64,000 nt of DNA from Kuschelorhynchus macadamiae (lineage: Eukaryota > Arthropoda > Insecta > Coleoptera > Curculionidae): assembly GCA_030620095.1 (NCBI GenBank), contig JAUTXW010002378.1, positions 256,001-320,000 on the forward strand, written 5' to 3'. The translations under genes and the position numbers were made by a program. The notes beneath the pieces are model-generated. The model saw nothing but the letters and a program-made list of their open reading frames with translations, ran no database searches and was not told the origin of the DNA. Positions 1-10,943 of the stretch are shown here, in pieces; positions within the stretch are counted from its first letter, which is position 1, and every line of letters begins with the position of its first letter.

Positions 1-330
1 AAAAATGTTTCAAGTATTATTTTGACGAAAACTATTAAATTTACGATAATAGTATGTTACACAGAAAATATCCAGAATTGCAAACTGAATCTAAAAATGA
101 AAAAAAAATACAGGGTTACATTTAAAAATGCAAAGTTGGACCACGCCCAACTTTTTTGAACCACTCTGTATAGTAAACGCTCCTCACAAAATAAAGTTCG
201 CTGAATATTAAAAATATTTTATATGAAGTTTTTTTTTCTATTATCAGTTATCATAGAAATAAAGGGGGGTCTCGCCTGCCAGACTTACCCTGTATATTAT
301 GTCCTAACACTGGAACCTGTGGTGGAAAAT

Positions 331-490
331 AGATCAAAATACAAGAGTTCTAACTACACTACACCACAACTTGTTACGTTCTGGACGCGCGTTTCGCTAA
401 CCAAGTTAGCATCATCAGCAGATGATAGCTGATGATATCATCTGCTGATGATTGTGGTGTAGTGTGGTTAGAACTCTTGTATTTTGACCT
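331..490. repeat. Nested foldback hairpin (MITE-like)
   Basis: An outer inverted repeat of about 39 bp (331-369 against 452-490, two mismatches) encloses a second, perfect 16-bp inverted repeat (411-426 against 437-452) with a 10-nt loop. The whole 160 bp can fold as one interrupted hairpin. No coding capacity is visible. It resembles a very small foldback MITE. I did not find a clear target duplication. Confidence 0.7.
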
Positions 491-593
491 GTATATTATG
501 TTATACAGAAGTGCTAACTTTTGAACTCCTTAAAATTTTTATATACGGGTTTCCCCATTCTATGTAACTTTGAAATTCGTAATTTTTTCAAAA

Positions 594-601
<8 letters not shown>

Positions 602-651
<50 letters not shown>
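602..651. repeat. (TA)n microsatellite
   Basis: Uninterrupted TA dinucleotide repeat of about 50 bp following a poly(A) run. It is the first of ten similar arrays in the window. Confidence 0.95.
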
Positions 652-653
<2 letters not shown>

Positions 654-939
654 TCATAGATATTAATTAAGTCATATGATGGTCTAGAAACTAATAAGAA
701 ACATAAAAACTTAGGCAATATCGAGAGTTTATAATTAAATCATAGCCGTACAAAAAAATGCGACCTAATAAAATCTAAAAACAAATATTACTAAAACTGG
801 ATGAACTGGTAAAATTTTGATTCGTTTCAAACTTATACCATAAATAGACCTGGACTGTGTCTTAACAATTTTGATTTAGAATGCCATAGGCGTAGATATT
901 CAGTTTTTTAAGGGTTCAAAAGCATTCATATTTTATATT
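652..939. other. AT-rich sequence without recognised content
   Basis: No open frame of note and no repeat relationship seen to the rest of the window. Confidence 0.5.
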
Positions 940-1160
940 TTGAGAACGCTAATCGATTATAGTCAAATTGAAAATAGATATAGTTGGGGTAAACGTAACA
1001 CTAAAAAATTCCTGAACTCATTGGCGCAGAACCTTACTTTTTTTCCGATTATACATATTTAAAATAAAAAAGAGGTAGTATTTTGAAAAACGGCGAAATA
1101 TGGCAAATTTATTTAATTTTTTTGTATACATTGTAGTGTTAAGATTAAGGTAAACCTAAC
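940..1160 (-). repeat. Copy of a dispersed repeat family (inverted copy)
   Basis: Read on the minus strand, this stretch resembles parts of 33790-34260 and 38200-38720. The shared landmarks are a GGGGTAAA(C/T) block next to CAAATTGAAAA and an AAAAACGGC(G/A)AAA block. The family is not recognised and no ORF is attached. The relationship was judged by eye only. Confidence 0.35.
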
Positions 1161-1749
1161 ATGAAAATTTTCATGGTTTTGTTGACTTGGAAAAAATATC
1201 ATGCACAAAAAAATCATTGTTTCTTTAAAATTGGTTTTATCCAACGACATGGAAATAACATAGACCCAGTTGTTTACATTTTGGAGGAATCCAACATTAA
1301 CCCTGGTTTGCCAAACCGTTACTGTGGCCAGATTATAACGGATATCATCCTTTATACTATTACCTAAATGAACAATGAATTCCAGAAATTTCCATTATAA
1401 ATTTCCATATAGAATATTTTAAAACTGATAATTAAATAGCTTATTATAAATAACTCAAACCGAATCTGTTTAAAATGTAATTTAAATCTTCTGTAATTAT
1501 ATTATTCTTTATTTCAAGAAATAAAGCCCAGAATAATCGGCAACGTCGGAATTCTACCTTTTTCGAGTATACTACAGATTTCTTTCGGGATCATTCGGGA
1601 GACGCCGAAGAGGGTCGTAGTCATTCATGATTTCGACCTATTTGATGCGCGGCGTTGTAATTGTTCTGGTTGATGAAATAAGTGTTTTTAAGGAATCCAA
1701 GTGTTTTGTGTGATTATTTTCAAGAATCTGTTTAAAAAACTTTAAGAAA
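1161..1749. other. Unassigned; possible 5' leader of the THAP-like exon
   Basis: A 68-codon open frame at 1161-1367 matches nothing I know. From about 1500 the composition becomes more balanced, with several CpGs near 1540-1660. That would fit a transcribed 5' leader for the short ORF at 1750, but no TATA box or initiator can be assigned with confidence. Confidence 0.25.
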
Positions 1750-1812
1750 ATGGTGCGAACATGCTTTATTTGCAGAAAGAAACGATTTAAACCCAGAAGT
1801 TTGTTTTCGAAG
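1750..1812 (+). CDS. Possible first coding exon of a THAP-type zinc-finger protein
   Basis: The 21 codons from ATG at 1750 encode a short peptide that begins MVRTCFIC and continues with basic residues to SLFSK, directly before AG|GTAAGTAAG, a near-perfect splice donor at 1813. The C-x2-C spacing right after the start, followed by a basic stretch and a SLFS-like segment, is the usual first exon of insect THAP-domain proteins, in which a C2CH zinc finger continues in exon 2. THAP domains bind DNA and occur in P-element-type transposases and host regulators. The start context (aaaATGG) is favourable. I could not find the next exon with the W, second C and H of the finger, so it may lie outside the recognisable sequence or be decayed. 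A chance ORF plus donor is a real alternative. Confidence 0.3.
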
Positions 1813-3172
1813 GTAAGTAAGGTTATGTCATACCAGTGCTGTAGTTGAAGGGTAAAATCACCAGCTAATAGCGTTCTTATATTTGCACATGAAGTAGTGT
1901 TTTTGTATTGCACATTTCCGTTGGGCTTAAATTAATTTTTTATAACTTCAACTTATCTATAAAGTCGAAGACACTGATGATAAACGGAGTACAGCGTTTT
2001 GCTAATTTATATATTTGTGAAAAGTCTCAAATATTCCTCTAAAATTTATCAAACCACCTTTTTTGAGGGGTTAATAAATAACATAAATATACTATTTGGT
2101 AAAGCATAGGTACTAAATTTTAATTGAGTAAGCTGTAAGACCCACTATTTTATATTGTCATTAATTACTCCAGGATGGTTTGCATTTTGGATGAAATTTT
2201 CAAGGAATATTTAGGGTAGTGTCGGAGTTCTCATATAGCAAGCATATACAAAAAATGAAAATAGCGCAATAGCGTTACTTTTCAATTTTTCCTTTACTAT
2301 AGATTTTCTTTAATGAATTTGAAATGATTTAATTTATTGCCTAAAAATTTGGTTTTTAAAAATAAGTAATCAAAAAAGTAAATAAGTACCATCCTGAGGT
2401 ACATTATCCCAACTAGGGAGAATCTGTTTTATCAGGTGATTTCGGTAATATAAATAATAATATAATATATTATAATGAATGTCAAAAATATTAAACATCT
2501 TGGCACAAAATATTTATATTGTCAATAAGTGAAATGTATAGCGGCGAAGGTGGATGGTGCGAAAAAAAGGGGGTAAATTGAGGGATAAATACTGTAAAGA
2601 TATTGCTTTTCATAATATGGTTTTTGTGGTTTTTAGGGACACGAAGTTCAATTTTGTATTCATATTAATATTGGGCCATGTTTATTGCTGATTTTCTGTA
2701 AATATGAATAGATCCAATACATGTAAAGGTGGTGCATTTTTATATAATATTACGTGCCGCGAGCCTGGCAAACTTTTAAAAGTAGTGGACCCAAATGTTT
2801 ACCTAACTTCGCGTAAATAGAACTAAACTGTGTTGGAAAAAGGGTGAAATCAATATGTTTTGAAAAACAATCCCGATTTCAAAAAATAGGTTGCATTAAA
2901 AAGTAATAAATTATATTTTATTACAAATTTTCTTATGAAGTCGGTGATAAGCTGATAAAGAAAGGTATTAAATAAGCATTATACTCTTGGTATAGACATC
3001 AAAACACAAAGTGGGCCCATGTAACAAAATTTAGTTCTATCTTCATCTTTAGTAACAATAGTAATAAGAACTCACCTTCTTATTGTTTTTTTTTTCATGG
3101 AAATGCTTGTTCTTTAATGACTAAGCTTATTGCTAATAATAAATATTGCCACATGAACCATTACATAAATAT
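1813..3172. other. AT-rich stretch, possible intron or intergenic DNA
   Basis: If the THAP-like exon is real, this begins its first intron. I see no coding segment, no splice acceptor followed by a THAP-like continuation, and no repeat shared with the rest of the window. Confidence 0.4.
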
Positions 3173-3180
3173 GTCTTTTG

Positions 3181-4329
3181 CAGGCACGTAGCCACGATTT
3201 CAGTTCTAGGGGGATCCAACCCTGCCAAAACCAATTCAATGACAAAAAAATTACTAAGAAGAATGTTTTTTTTTTCACTTGTTGCTAGTCCCTCTACAAG
3301 TGCAACAAAATATGAAAAAAAGTTGCAAAAAACTAGTTATTTGCCAATATCTATTAAAACATTGCAGGTAGAGCAATTATGAAAATGTAAAAAATTATAG
3401 GTATATCTTGAGCAAATAGGACAGGACGTAGGCGACATTTGCTTAATATTTTTAGGTTTTATATATTTAATAGTATTTTAATAAATAAGTGCTTAGTCAC
3501 TTTGTTAATATCGAGGTTAATGTGGTGTTATCTTCCATAGAGGGTCTGGAACCATATTGCTATATTAAAAATCTGGATTTCTTTGATCATAAATGTATTC
3601 ATCTTTCTTTTTAGTACTTTCTCGAAATTCTAAAACTAGTTTTAATGAGCGTTTGCTTAAAAGTTTTTCTTTTTTTGAGAATTCTAAATATTCCTCACTG
3701 TCAAAATCGAATATTTTTTGGAGTAATTTTTTTCAATCCCCAAAGGAAAATTCTTATTCCTTAAATCGTGTTGTGTGTACGTAAAGATAAGAACTTCAAA
3801 ATTGTGTGAAAATGGATCACGAAGAGAAATTTTCAGCCCCTACCATATATTCTAAGTTTAATAATAATAATTTTTGTTGGAATTGTCATAAATTTGGTTT
3901 CGGCACGCATTCGCAATTTTGCTTATGACAGGAGATTTTTGTGGTAGAAAAATGAAATTTATTTTCCTATCGATTTATATTAGAAACTTTCGTACTTACG
4001 AAAAAATCATTAGGTGCGTCTTTGTTTAGGGTAGCCTTTCTTAATTTTTTACATTTACATATTTGCGGAACTTCTTTGCAATCGCAGAATGTCTAACAGT
4101 GTAAACTTGGGCTTATTAAAAAACCCGTCAAAAAGTTAGAATTTCAAAAAATAGCCTGCTCCCTAATTTTCCTGAGGTTCGAGTTAAAAAATAGCTGTAG
4201 TAAGCAGAACCAATACAAAACTGCTAATCAGCAGTTATTGGAATTCTACTTTTATAGGTTAAATTATGTAAAAACTCCTAAATATTTTTAGGGTCTCGCG
4301 CGGGGGGGGGCCCCTTAACTACGTGCCTG
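3181..4329. mobile_element. Non-autonomous hAT element with perfect 8-bp TSD
   Basis: The element opens with CAGGCACGTAG and closes with CTACGTGCCTG, an 11-bp perfect terminal inverted repeat of the hAT form (CAG...CTG). It is bracketed by identical 8-bp direct repeats GTCTTTTG at 3173-3180 and 4330-4337, the length of target duplication hAT transposases make. The right subterminal region has a G/C run (4301-4314). The 1149-bp interior holds only short frames (up to 78 codons) and no hATC dimerisation motif, so it must have been moved by a transposase supplied elsewhere. The perfect duplication suggests a fairly recent insertion. Confidence 0.88.
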
Positions 4330-4390
4330 GTCTTTTGTCACAGATAATTATTGATACAATTATATTAAATCAGCTTCTTGCTAACCTAAA

Positions 4391-4394
<4 letters not shown>

Positions 4395-4439
<45 letters not shown>
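4395..4439. repeat. (TA)n microsatellite
   Basis: TA dinucleotide run of about 45 bp, 66 bp beyond the hAT right end. Confidence 0.95.
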
Positions 4440-4442
<3 letters not shown>

Positions 4443-4743
4443 CCTCTAAATTTCCGATTTTGAAAATTGTCACTGAATCATTAAATATGTAATAGACGAG
4501 TTTAATTATATAAATAATGAAATATTAAATTAATATGCTGTTACTTTTGTTTTGTCGATAATAATAGTTGTTTGTTATTATATCAAACCGTTTATAAATA
4601 AATTATACCAAACTTTTAAACTTTGTTTTATTTTTATAAACCACGTGTCCGGGTGAAAATTTATAAAGTGCAGCACCACTTTCAATTTTGTTACTTAAAT
4701 TTTTATAAAAAAAAATTAAATTTCAAATATAGTGTAAAATATC

Positions 4744-5199
4744 ATACAGGGTGCTTCAGAATCACCAAAAAGTTTCGATGATTTTATTTTTAAACATCTT
4801 GCATTTTAATGCATTTATTTACTTTTTTTATTATTGATTTCTTGATAAAAGTTTGTGGTTAAAAAAAAATTTTTGATAGTAATAAACTTTAGATCAGGAT
4901 GTTCAAAAAAGTGGGTTTCACTAACAATTTCAAAGAAATAAAATTTTTCTGACGGTAGTTTTAAGGGCCATAAAAAATCGTAAATATAAACTGAGTAAAA
5001 TTCTTTATATTATAGTTACGGAGATATTTAAGGTCAAACAGCAAAAAAACGTTTTTCTATTTAAATCTTTCCTTAGCTATTACTAATATGACATAACTAA
5101 TACCAAACCTTTATTTACGATTTTTTACGGCCGCGGCAATCACAAAAATTTTAATTTTTGAAATACACTTTTTCGTATTTTTTGAATGCCCTGTATATC
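4744..5199. mobile_element. Palindromic MITE with TACAGGG/CCCTGTA ends
   Basis: The left end reads ATACAGGGTGCTTC and the right end GCCCTGTATAT, giving inverted TACAGGG termini. The right half is itself foldback: 4903-4990 pairs imperfectly with 5112-5200. The core GGCCaTAAAAAATCGTAAATA is matched by its complement at 5114-5134. There is no coding potential. ACAGGG-type ends of this sort recur in the window and also occur on the mariner-like element at 10464, so mobilisation by a Tc1/mariner-family transposase is plausible but inferred. Confidence 0.6.
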
Positions 5200-5696
5200 T
5201 TACTTAAAGTTGAATATTGTGAAAACTATTTTTTCGACAAACACACAAGTTTTATCAAGAAGAAAGTTTTTCCAGAAATTGATAATAAAAAACTTTCCCA
5301 TTTAGTGCAGACTTTTCCACGACATAATATCTAAATTAATTGTTTTCAAGTTATTATTAAAACTCTCACTTTTGCAATGTGAAGTCGTTCCTGTTCATCT
5401 TAGAACAAACAAACTGTCGTATCCACCATACTAATATTTGGGCTCAAAAAATATAGCAAATAATGCATTATCTCAAAAATAGCTACGCCACTGGTAAGCT
5501 TCGCGAAGATATCTGACAGCGTTGCAATTTTCACCGCAAACTATTCTTTATGCGATCAGTCCGTCTTTTTTCCACTCATACACAACAACAAATTGATGTT
5601 TGATTCTATTTATTTCATTTTTATGAATGAAATGCCGGGTCTATTTCTTTTTGACGTCATTGGTTTTATCCTCAAATCAATATTATCTTATAAGTG
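5200..5696. other. Unassigned, with one hAT-like CCACTG terminus
   Basis: Mostly featureless AT-rich sequence. At about 5481-5495 the string GCTACGCCACTG looks like the right end of a hAT-type element (CAGTGGCGTAGC when read outward), but no left partner or duplication was found. Confidence 0.3.
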
Positions 5697-5743
5697 TCAG
5701 GGCTTGAGCCCCCCCAAAAGTCGATGTCTAGTTGCGCCACTGC
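5697..5743. mobile_element. Orphan hAT-type right terminus
   Basis: Read on the minus strand, this begins CAGTGGCGCAACTAG and continues into a G-run followed by CTCAAGCC. This is a common arthropod hAT end. The matching left end is not present nearby, so only the terminus is called. Confidence 0.4.
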
Positions 5744-5814
5744 TTATTAGACTAATTTCAAATTTTGTGCGCGCGTTAAGTATGATATACAAATAAACTA
5801 GTAAAATTGTGTAC

Positions 5815-8065
5815 GAATTCAAAATGACGGCTAAATAAGTTTTACTTTCGTCGTAAAAGGGAAGTATTATTGTAATCCGAGATTTTTTCGGATCTTTATG
5901 TTTCGGGGTCCCTAGATGCCGAAAAACATGTTTTCTCAATTCCGTCGGTTTTTCGGTTCGCGGCATAACTGGAAAGCTACTTACTTGATTTAATTTAAAT
6001 TTTGATCATATTTAATTTACATTTTAGCCTTTGGATAACCTGGTAGTATTTTGGTAAAAAATCAGTATGGCAAAACAAAATGGAAGTGAAATGTTAAAAA
6101 AAATATTACTAAAAAACAGTTTATCCAGTTTATCTCAAATTTTGCACAAAAATTAAGTATTATGTAATATGTAGGGATGGTACAATTTTGGTATGAATTC
6201 AAAATGGTGGTTTAATAAAATATTTAAAAATTCCGCCTGAAAAAACTACTTAATGGGCTGATTTCAAATTGTGTGCCATAACTAATTGTGCTATATAACT
6301 AGTAGGTACAACTGTAGTACTAATCTAAGATGGAACAAAATGGCGGTCAAATAAAATATTTTGTAAACGTGAAAGAAAGTACCCTCTCGGGTTTTACACA
6401 TTTTCAGGTTGTATTATAGCGTCTCCAGATGCAAAAAATAGTAGCGTAGCTTAAAAACTACTCGAATTTAGGGCCATGTGGGGAGAACTGGTAATATGTT
6501 GGTAAAAATCCATTATGCCCGAACAAGACGGGGCCTAGTGAAACGTTAAAAAAATATAACTATTAAATCTAATTATTCAATTTCCACAAATTTTGCATAA
6601 AATGTTACAAAGGAATGAACTGCTAACATTTTGGTATGAAGGTAATCGGCCTGAAAAACTACTCATTAGATTAATTCCAAATTTTGTGCGAGCAATAAGT
6701 CTTGGTACGAATTCAAAACAGCGGAACAAAATGGTGGCCAAACAATTTTTTAAAAATCAACGTAAAAAAATGCCACACGTGACATTTGAGCATAATTAAA
6801 AATAAATTTAATATGTAATTTTTTACATTGACATATACCGCCATTTTGTTACGTCATATTGAATTCGTGCCAGTTTATCCTAGTTTCACATTTATTTTTT
6901 CTGCAGAATTTAAAGTCAATTGAAGAAGGGTTTTTTACGTTGATTTTTAAATTTGGCCGCTATTTTAAATTCGTACCACAACTTTACCAGTTCATCGCTA
7001 TATTACACTTAATTATTGCACAGAAATTGAAAGTAATTTAATAAGTAGCATTTTCAGACTGATTTTTTAAATATTTTACTAGGCCGCTATTTTGTTTTGC
7101 TATCATGGATTCATATGAAAATGTTACCACGACTATATAACACTTGATTTTTGTGCAAAATTTGAAGTAAATTAGATAATTACTTTTTAGTAATAATTTT
7201 TATAACGTTTCAGTAAACCGCCATCTTATTCCGCCACATTGGATTTTTACCAAAATATTACCAGGTTATCGCCATACAACCCTTAATTTTTTATTGTAAT
7301 TTGAAGTCAATCTGGTAAGTAGTTTTTAAGTTATGCCCGAACAGACAGACCGACAAACAGGACGACAGAATTATTAATAAAACATATTTTTGGCATCTAG
7401 TGTCGTTAAAACGTGAAGGTATGTAAAACCTGACCATAATTCCTTATGGCACACAATTTGAAATCAATCTTGGATTCGTACGAAAGTTGATTCCAACATA
7501 ATACTTTAAGTGTGTGCAAAATTTGAGATAAATTGGATAAGCAGTTATTTATTAACATTTTTTTTTAAATTTTACTAGGTTGCCATTTTGTTTCACCATA
7601 TTAGATTTTTACCAAAATATTATCAGTTCATATCTTAATTTTTGGTAAAAAATTTGAAGCCAATCAATTTTTTCAGGCTGAATTTTTAAGTATTTTATTA
7701 ACCCGCCCTTTTGTTCCGCCATCTTGGATTCGTACCAAAATGTTACCAGTTGATTCCAACATAATACTTTGTTTGTGCAAAATTTGAGATAAGTTGGATA
7801 AGTAGCTTTATAATAATAATTTTATTAACATTTCACTCGGCCGCCATTTTGTTTCGCCATATTGGATTTTTAACAAAATGATACCAGGTCATGACTCTTA
7901 ATTTTTGACCAAAGTTTTTTAGCTATGCCGCGAAAAGACACAGATAAACCGACGGAATTGAGAAAACATGTTTTTCGGCATGAAGAGACCCTGAAACGCA
8001 AAGATTTGGAAAAATGTCGGAGGATGATTTTTTCACCATTACGAGGACAGTAAAATATTGCGTTT
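5815..8065. mobile_element. Foldback-type element built from ~127-bp subrepeats
   Basis: The left arm (5815-~6835) is a diverged reverse complement of the right arm (~6840-8065). Both arms end in the same module: a CCGACGGAATTGAGAAAA block, then ACATGTTTTTCGGC, then a GACCCTGAAACG-like block (5868-5968 inverted, 7921-8010 direct). Inside the arms, units of about 127 bp repeat (for example starts near 6955, 7083 and 7209), each with GCCGCCATTTTGTT, CATATTGGATTTTTACC, CCAGGTCAT and AAAATTTGAAGTCAAT blocks. Long inverted repeats made of shorter tandem repeats are the hallmark of Drosophila foldback (FB) elements. There is no transposase. Open frames across it are repeat artefacts. The exact termini are uncertain. 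Confidence 0.6.
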
Positions 8066-8089
8066 TTTCCAAAATTTTCCAACTAAGTA

Positions 8090-8765
8090 AACACATTTCC
8101 AAAGCAACATTTTGTGCGAAATTTGTCGTTTTTAATAAGTATTTGACCAGATTTAAGATTTTCCCATAAGAGACAATATGTGAGACAGAGACAGAAAATC
8201 TAAATTTGCCCAAATTTACATTGGAGAATTTTTAATGTATGAGTGTTTTGCATCATTGAATCGGAAAGCGGCTTCTGAAAATCAATAAAAAAAACTTTCC
8301 ACATTTAACCATTTGTCTGTCTCTTGTAATAAGCGAGATCCCCACACAGAGAGGTAGGTATAGACAAATATGGAGAGACGAAGCAAATATAACCTACAAT
8401 AAGATATGAAAAAAATGTGTTATAGTAATCGCCAGGTGACCAGCAGCATCGCAGGTCGACATATATATCAGACAGTGGAGAAGTAGCTCTAAATAAATAC
8501 CGCTCACAAACCAGTGTCACCACTGACAGTTAGCGATATTACGCAGTACACTAAATAATTATGAGTTGTTTAAAAAAAAACGAAAAAGTATTCGCCTGAA
8601 CCTTTATTAGAATACACATTCATTACAAAGCAACCTACTACTGAGGCACTAGGTCCTCCACCAAGAATTTAATAAACTTGTTTATATCCGCCGAATAACA
8701 CTACAGGAGTCGGGAAGCCAAATAAAGCTAATAAATAAGTACTCTGGGAAACGAAATCTAGCTAT
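8090..8765. other. Unassigned
   Basis: Small frames on the minus strand (8305-8523) match nothing I recognise. No inverted ends or duplications were seen. Confidence 0.4.
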
Positions 8766-8891
8766 TTGGTGACATGCTATTGGCTATATCTTGACCCAGA
8801 TGGCGCTGTTTCCAACTTTACTACACAGTCCGCGACTGTATTCCCAATGTTGATACCTCGTCTCGCTACTAGCGTTTGGAGAGGGACGGTA

Positions 8892-8893
<2 letters not shown>

Positions 8894-8945
<52 letters not shown>
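8894..8945. repeat. (TA)n microsatellite
   Basis: TA run of about 52 bp directly upstream of a GCTGTGACATCC motif. The array at 16481 also lies next to such motifs. Confidence 0.95.
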
Positions 8946-8947
<2 letters not shown>

Positions 8948-8961
8948 TTTATCTGTCCATC

Positions 8962-9042
8962 GCTGTGACATCCAACCGTCAAATTTTTACATTCGTTGAG
9001 ACATCATGCGACGTTCCGACATCCAAATTTGGATGTCACAGC
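8962..9042. repeat. Inverted GCTGTGACATCC repeats with a 20-bp perfect palindrome
   Basis: GCTGTGACATCC at 8962-8973 is mirrored by GGATGTCACAGC at 9031-9042. The inner part of the right arm belongs to a perfect 20-bp palindrome at 9018-9037 (GACATCCAAA followed by its complement). Further copies of (TG)TGACATC lie at about 9241, 9380, 16425 and 16455. These look like termini of a small repeat family associated with (TA)n. A protein-binding palindrome is a second possibility. Confidence 0.6.
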
Positions 9043-9054
9043 GTTTTTTCGTTT

Positions 9055-10254
9055 TTTTGAGCTAATCGGAGCCTGGTGGGTACAGGGGTACCTATTATTA
9101 ATGTCATAAGGCATGTGTTGTAAAAATTTTATACAGAAAAATATACATATACATCCGGCAATTTCTGTATATTTTATATACAATAGAAATTTGACATCCA
9201 CTAAAAAAGATGTATATTTTTATTTGATTAAAAATTAGTTGTGACATCCGAAAATTGACAACACTGCAGCAGTCGCTTCCTAACAGAGAGCCGACGAATT
9301 TCTTAGAATAAATTAATTTTTACGTTTGCATACATCCGAGTCCATATTGCGTTTACTCAGTTTTGCGCCAAAGGTTCTTGTGACATCTCGTGGCTAGAGA
9401 AATATTTGTCTCAATTTGTAATGATAGGTAATCCCAATATTAAAATATATCTGTTGTGTTCTTCGTTGTTTGTATTATGTTGTGCAGACATTTAATAATC
9501 CTGCTTTATTAATTTTATCATTTGCTTTCCAAGATAATGCATTGGTAAAAGTAAATTGTCATTATCTTCTTTACGACTGATGAGAACATAATAAATGATA
9601 ATAAAAAATAAATTTGTTTCTTGAGAAATAATCATGGTCAACATAACTGTAAACGATCGGCGAAATGAAATGAAAAATTTCAAAATTTGAACTTTCAAAA
9701 TTGGGTAACTTATAGTTTTTTCTGAGACATCAAGCATGTTTTTATAGTTTTTATTTTATTTTTTTGGATTGTTTACTTACATCCGCATAAATTTAACGAG
9801 TTTAAAATTTAGACCGGTATTAAACTTAGTACTTCTAGTAAGCCGGCCATAGTTCAGTATACTGGACTATGGCCGTAAATGTGAAATAAAGGCCGGTCAT
9901 GTTGATGTAAACCTGATCTAAGGAATATGAGCATTAAAATTTAACAGTACATCATTAAAACCGCGAGTTTTGAGGTATGTCGTATATAAAAATGCAGATC
10001 AACAAAAAAATTTAGCTTTTGTTGGTTAATTATTGGTAATTTTTTATAAAGTCAACATTAATAGCCATACTAGATGTTCCTGTGTAAGCAGGTGTACAGG
10101 ATTATTGAGTAAAAGTTAGTTACCTACTTAAATTGTTATTATGGAACTGAGCTTCAGTTTCTTTATGTAAAAAAATTCTGCTTATGATAAGACAAAGAAA
10201 AGGTACATGCGGGTGTGTATCTTCTAACTTGAATAGTAGGAGTATTTTACTCAT
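9055..10254. other. Unassigned, with a 30-bp palindrome
   Basis: Contains scattered ACATCC motifs and the palindrome at 9845-9874. Short open frames at 9004-9201 and 9492-9737 (minus) are not recognisable and are probably chance. Confidence 0.4.
9845..9874. repeat. 30-bp near-perfect palindrome
   Basis: GGCCATAGT at each end surrounds a perfect CAGTATACTG centre, with only one mismatched pair in 30 bp. A further GGCCGGTCAT lies 16 bp downstream. It could be a fused pair of MITE ends (the GGCCGGT motif also starts the MITE at 36609) or a binding site. Confidence 0.6.
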
Positions 10255-10460
10255 AGTGCGCTTTCATATTGGTAAAAATCCGGTATGGCAGAATAAAATG
10301 GCGGCCCATTAAAAGGTAAAAAGATAATTACTAAAAAACTACTTATCGAATTTCCCCAAATTTCACAGAATGTGGGGTACATATCCAAGAAGGCGAAATA
10401 AAATATCTGCCTAATAAGATTTTAAGAAATTGTTGCTAAAAACTGCTGCTCCAATTTACC
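10255..10460 (-). repeat. Inverted arm of the GCCATTTTG foldback family
   Basis: This is the reverse complement of the 13420-13760 region: AATAAAATGGCGGCC at ~10297 mirrors GGCCGCCATTTTATT at ~13680, and the GCTGCTCCAATTTACC block at 10446-10461 mirrors the block at ~13585-13600. It ends exactly where the mariner-like element begins (10464). Confidence 0.65.
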
Positions 10461-10599
10461 TTAACAGAGTAAATAAAAATCCTGGATGCAAATTTTGTCG
10501 ATTAATTTAAATGGAACGCCCTGTATATTAATATATTTTCAGATTCTTCTCTTTTTGGCCATATACCTAATATAGGGTTTATGGGATCTACAGAGTCGT

Positions 10600-10800
10600 T
10601 CAAGATTTATGGCCACTTTTCAAAAATATTAGAGGCACCTTTGATGTTAAAAGCCCCCTATTTGGACTAGTTGTGCGAGTAAAATGAGGTTTTTCAGTAG
10701 CGTTATAATGGAAATTATGTATATTGACATTTCTGTTTCTGTGGAATTGTTGCTTCGTCAGTAAATAACACAAAAAAGTCAGCAAATCTCTTTGAATTTG
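10600..10800 (-). pseudogene. Mariner transposase internal fragment
   Basis: The minus-strand frame here parallels the plus-strand segment at about 11255-11400. Both give LLTKQ followed by a histidine-rich and asparagine-rich stretch equivalent to the segment just after the first catalytic aspartate of mariner-family transposases. It overlaps the inner edge of the left inverted repeat, so part of a transposase gene has been copied in inverted orientation. It is not functional. Confidence 0.55.
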
Positions 10801-10943
10801 TTGTTGAGCCCAGCGACAAAAATCTAGAGGGCCTTATTTTTACAAATGTAATTAAACTGTCAAAAATATAAATTTGAGTTGCCATGCTGGTGTCTGAGTT
10901 TTGTATTATAAACTAAGTACAGTTTTTATTGTAAGACAAAAAC

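Noticed and set aside
411..452. CTGATGA motifs suggesting a hammerhead ribozyme
   Set aside because: The CTGATGA boxes here belong to the palindrome. The GAAA core strand and three-stem layout of a hammerhead are absent.
4301..4320. G-run followed by C-run as a quadruplex or terminator
   Set aside because: It is part of the subterminal region of the hAT element. No independent evidence for a separate function.
7870..8213. Minus-strand frames of 70 and 96 codons
   Set aside because: Reverse reading of the foldback repeat end module. The same module at 5868-5968 and 13.8-15.8 kb gives similar chance frames.
8766..8999. Frames encoding long IYIYIY runs (also at 16374-16654, 23641-23883, 38061-38312, 42117-42404, 52318-52506, 57004-57385)
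   Set aside because: They are translations of (TA)n microsatellites, open in several frames and on both strands. No flanking protein-like sequence or start signal.
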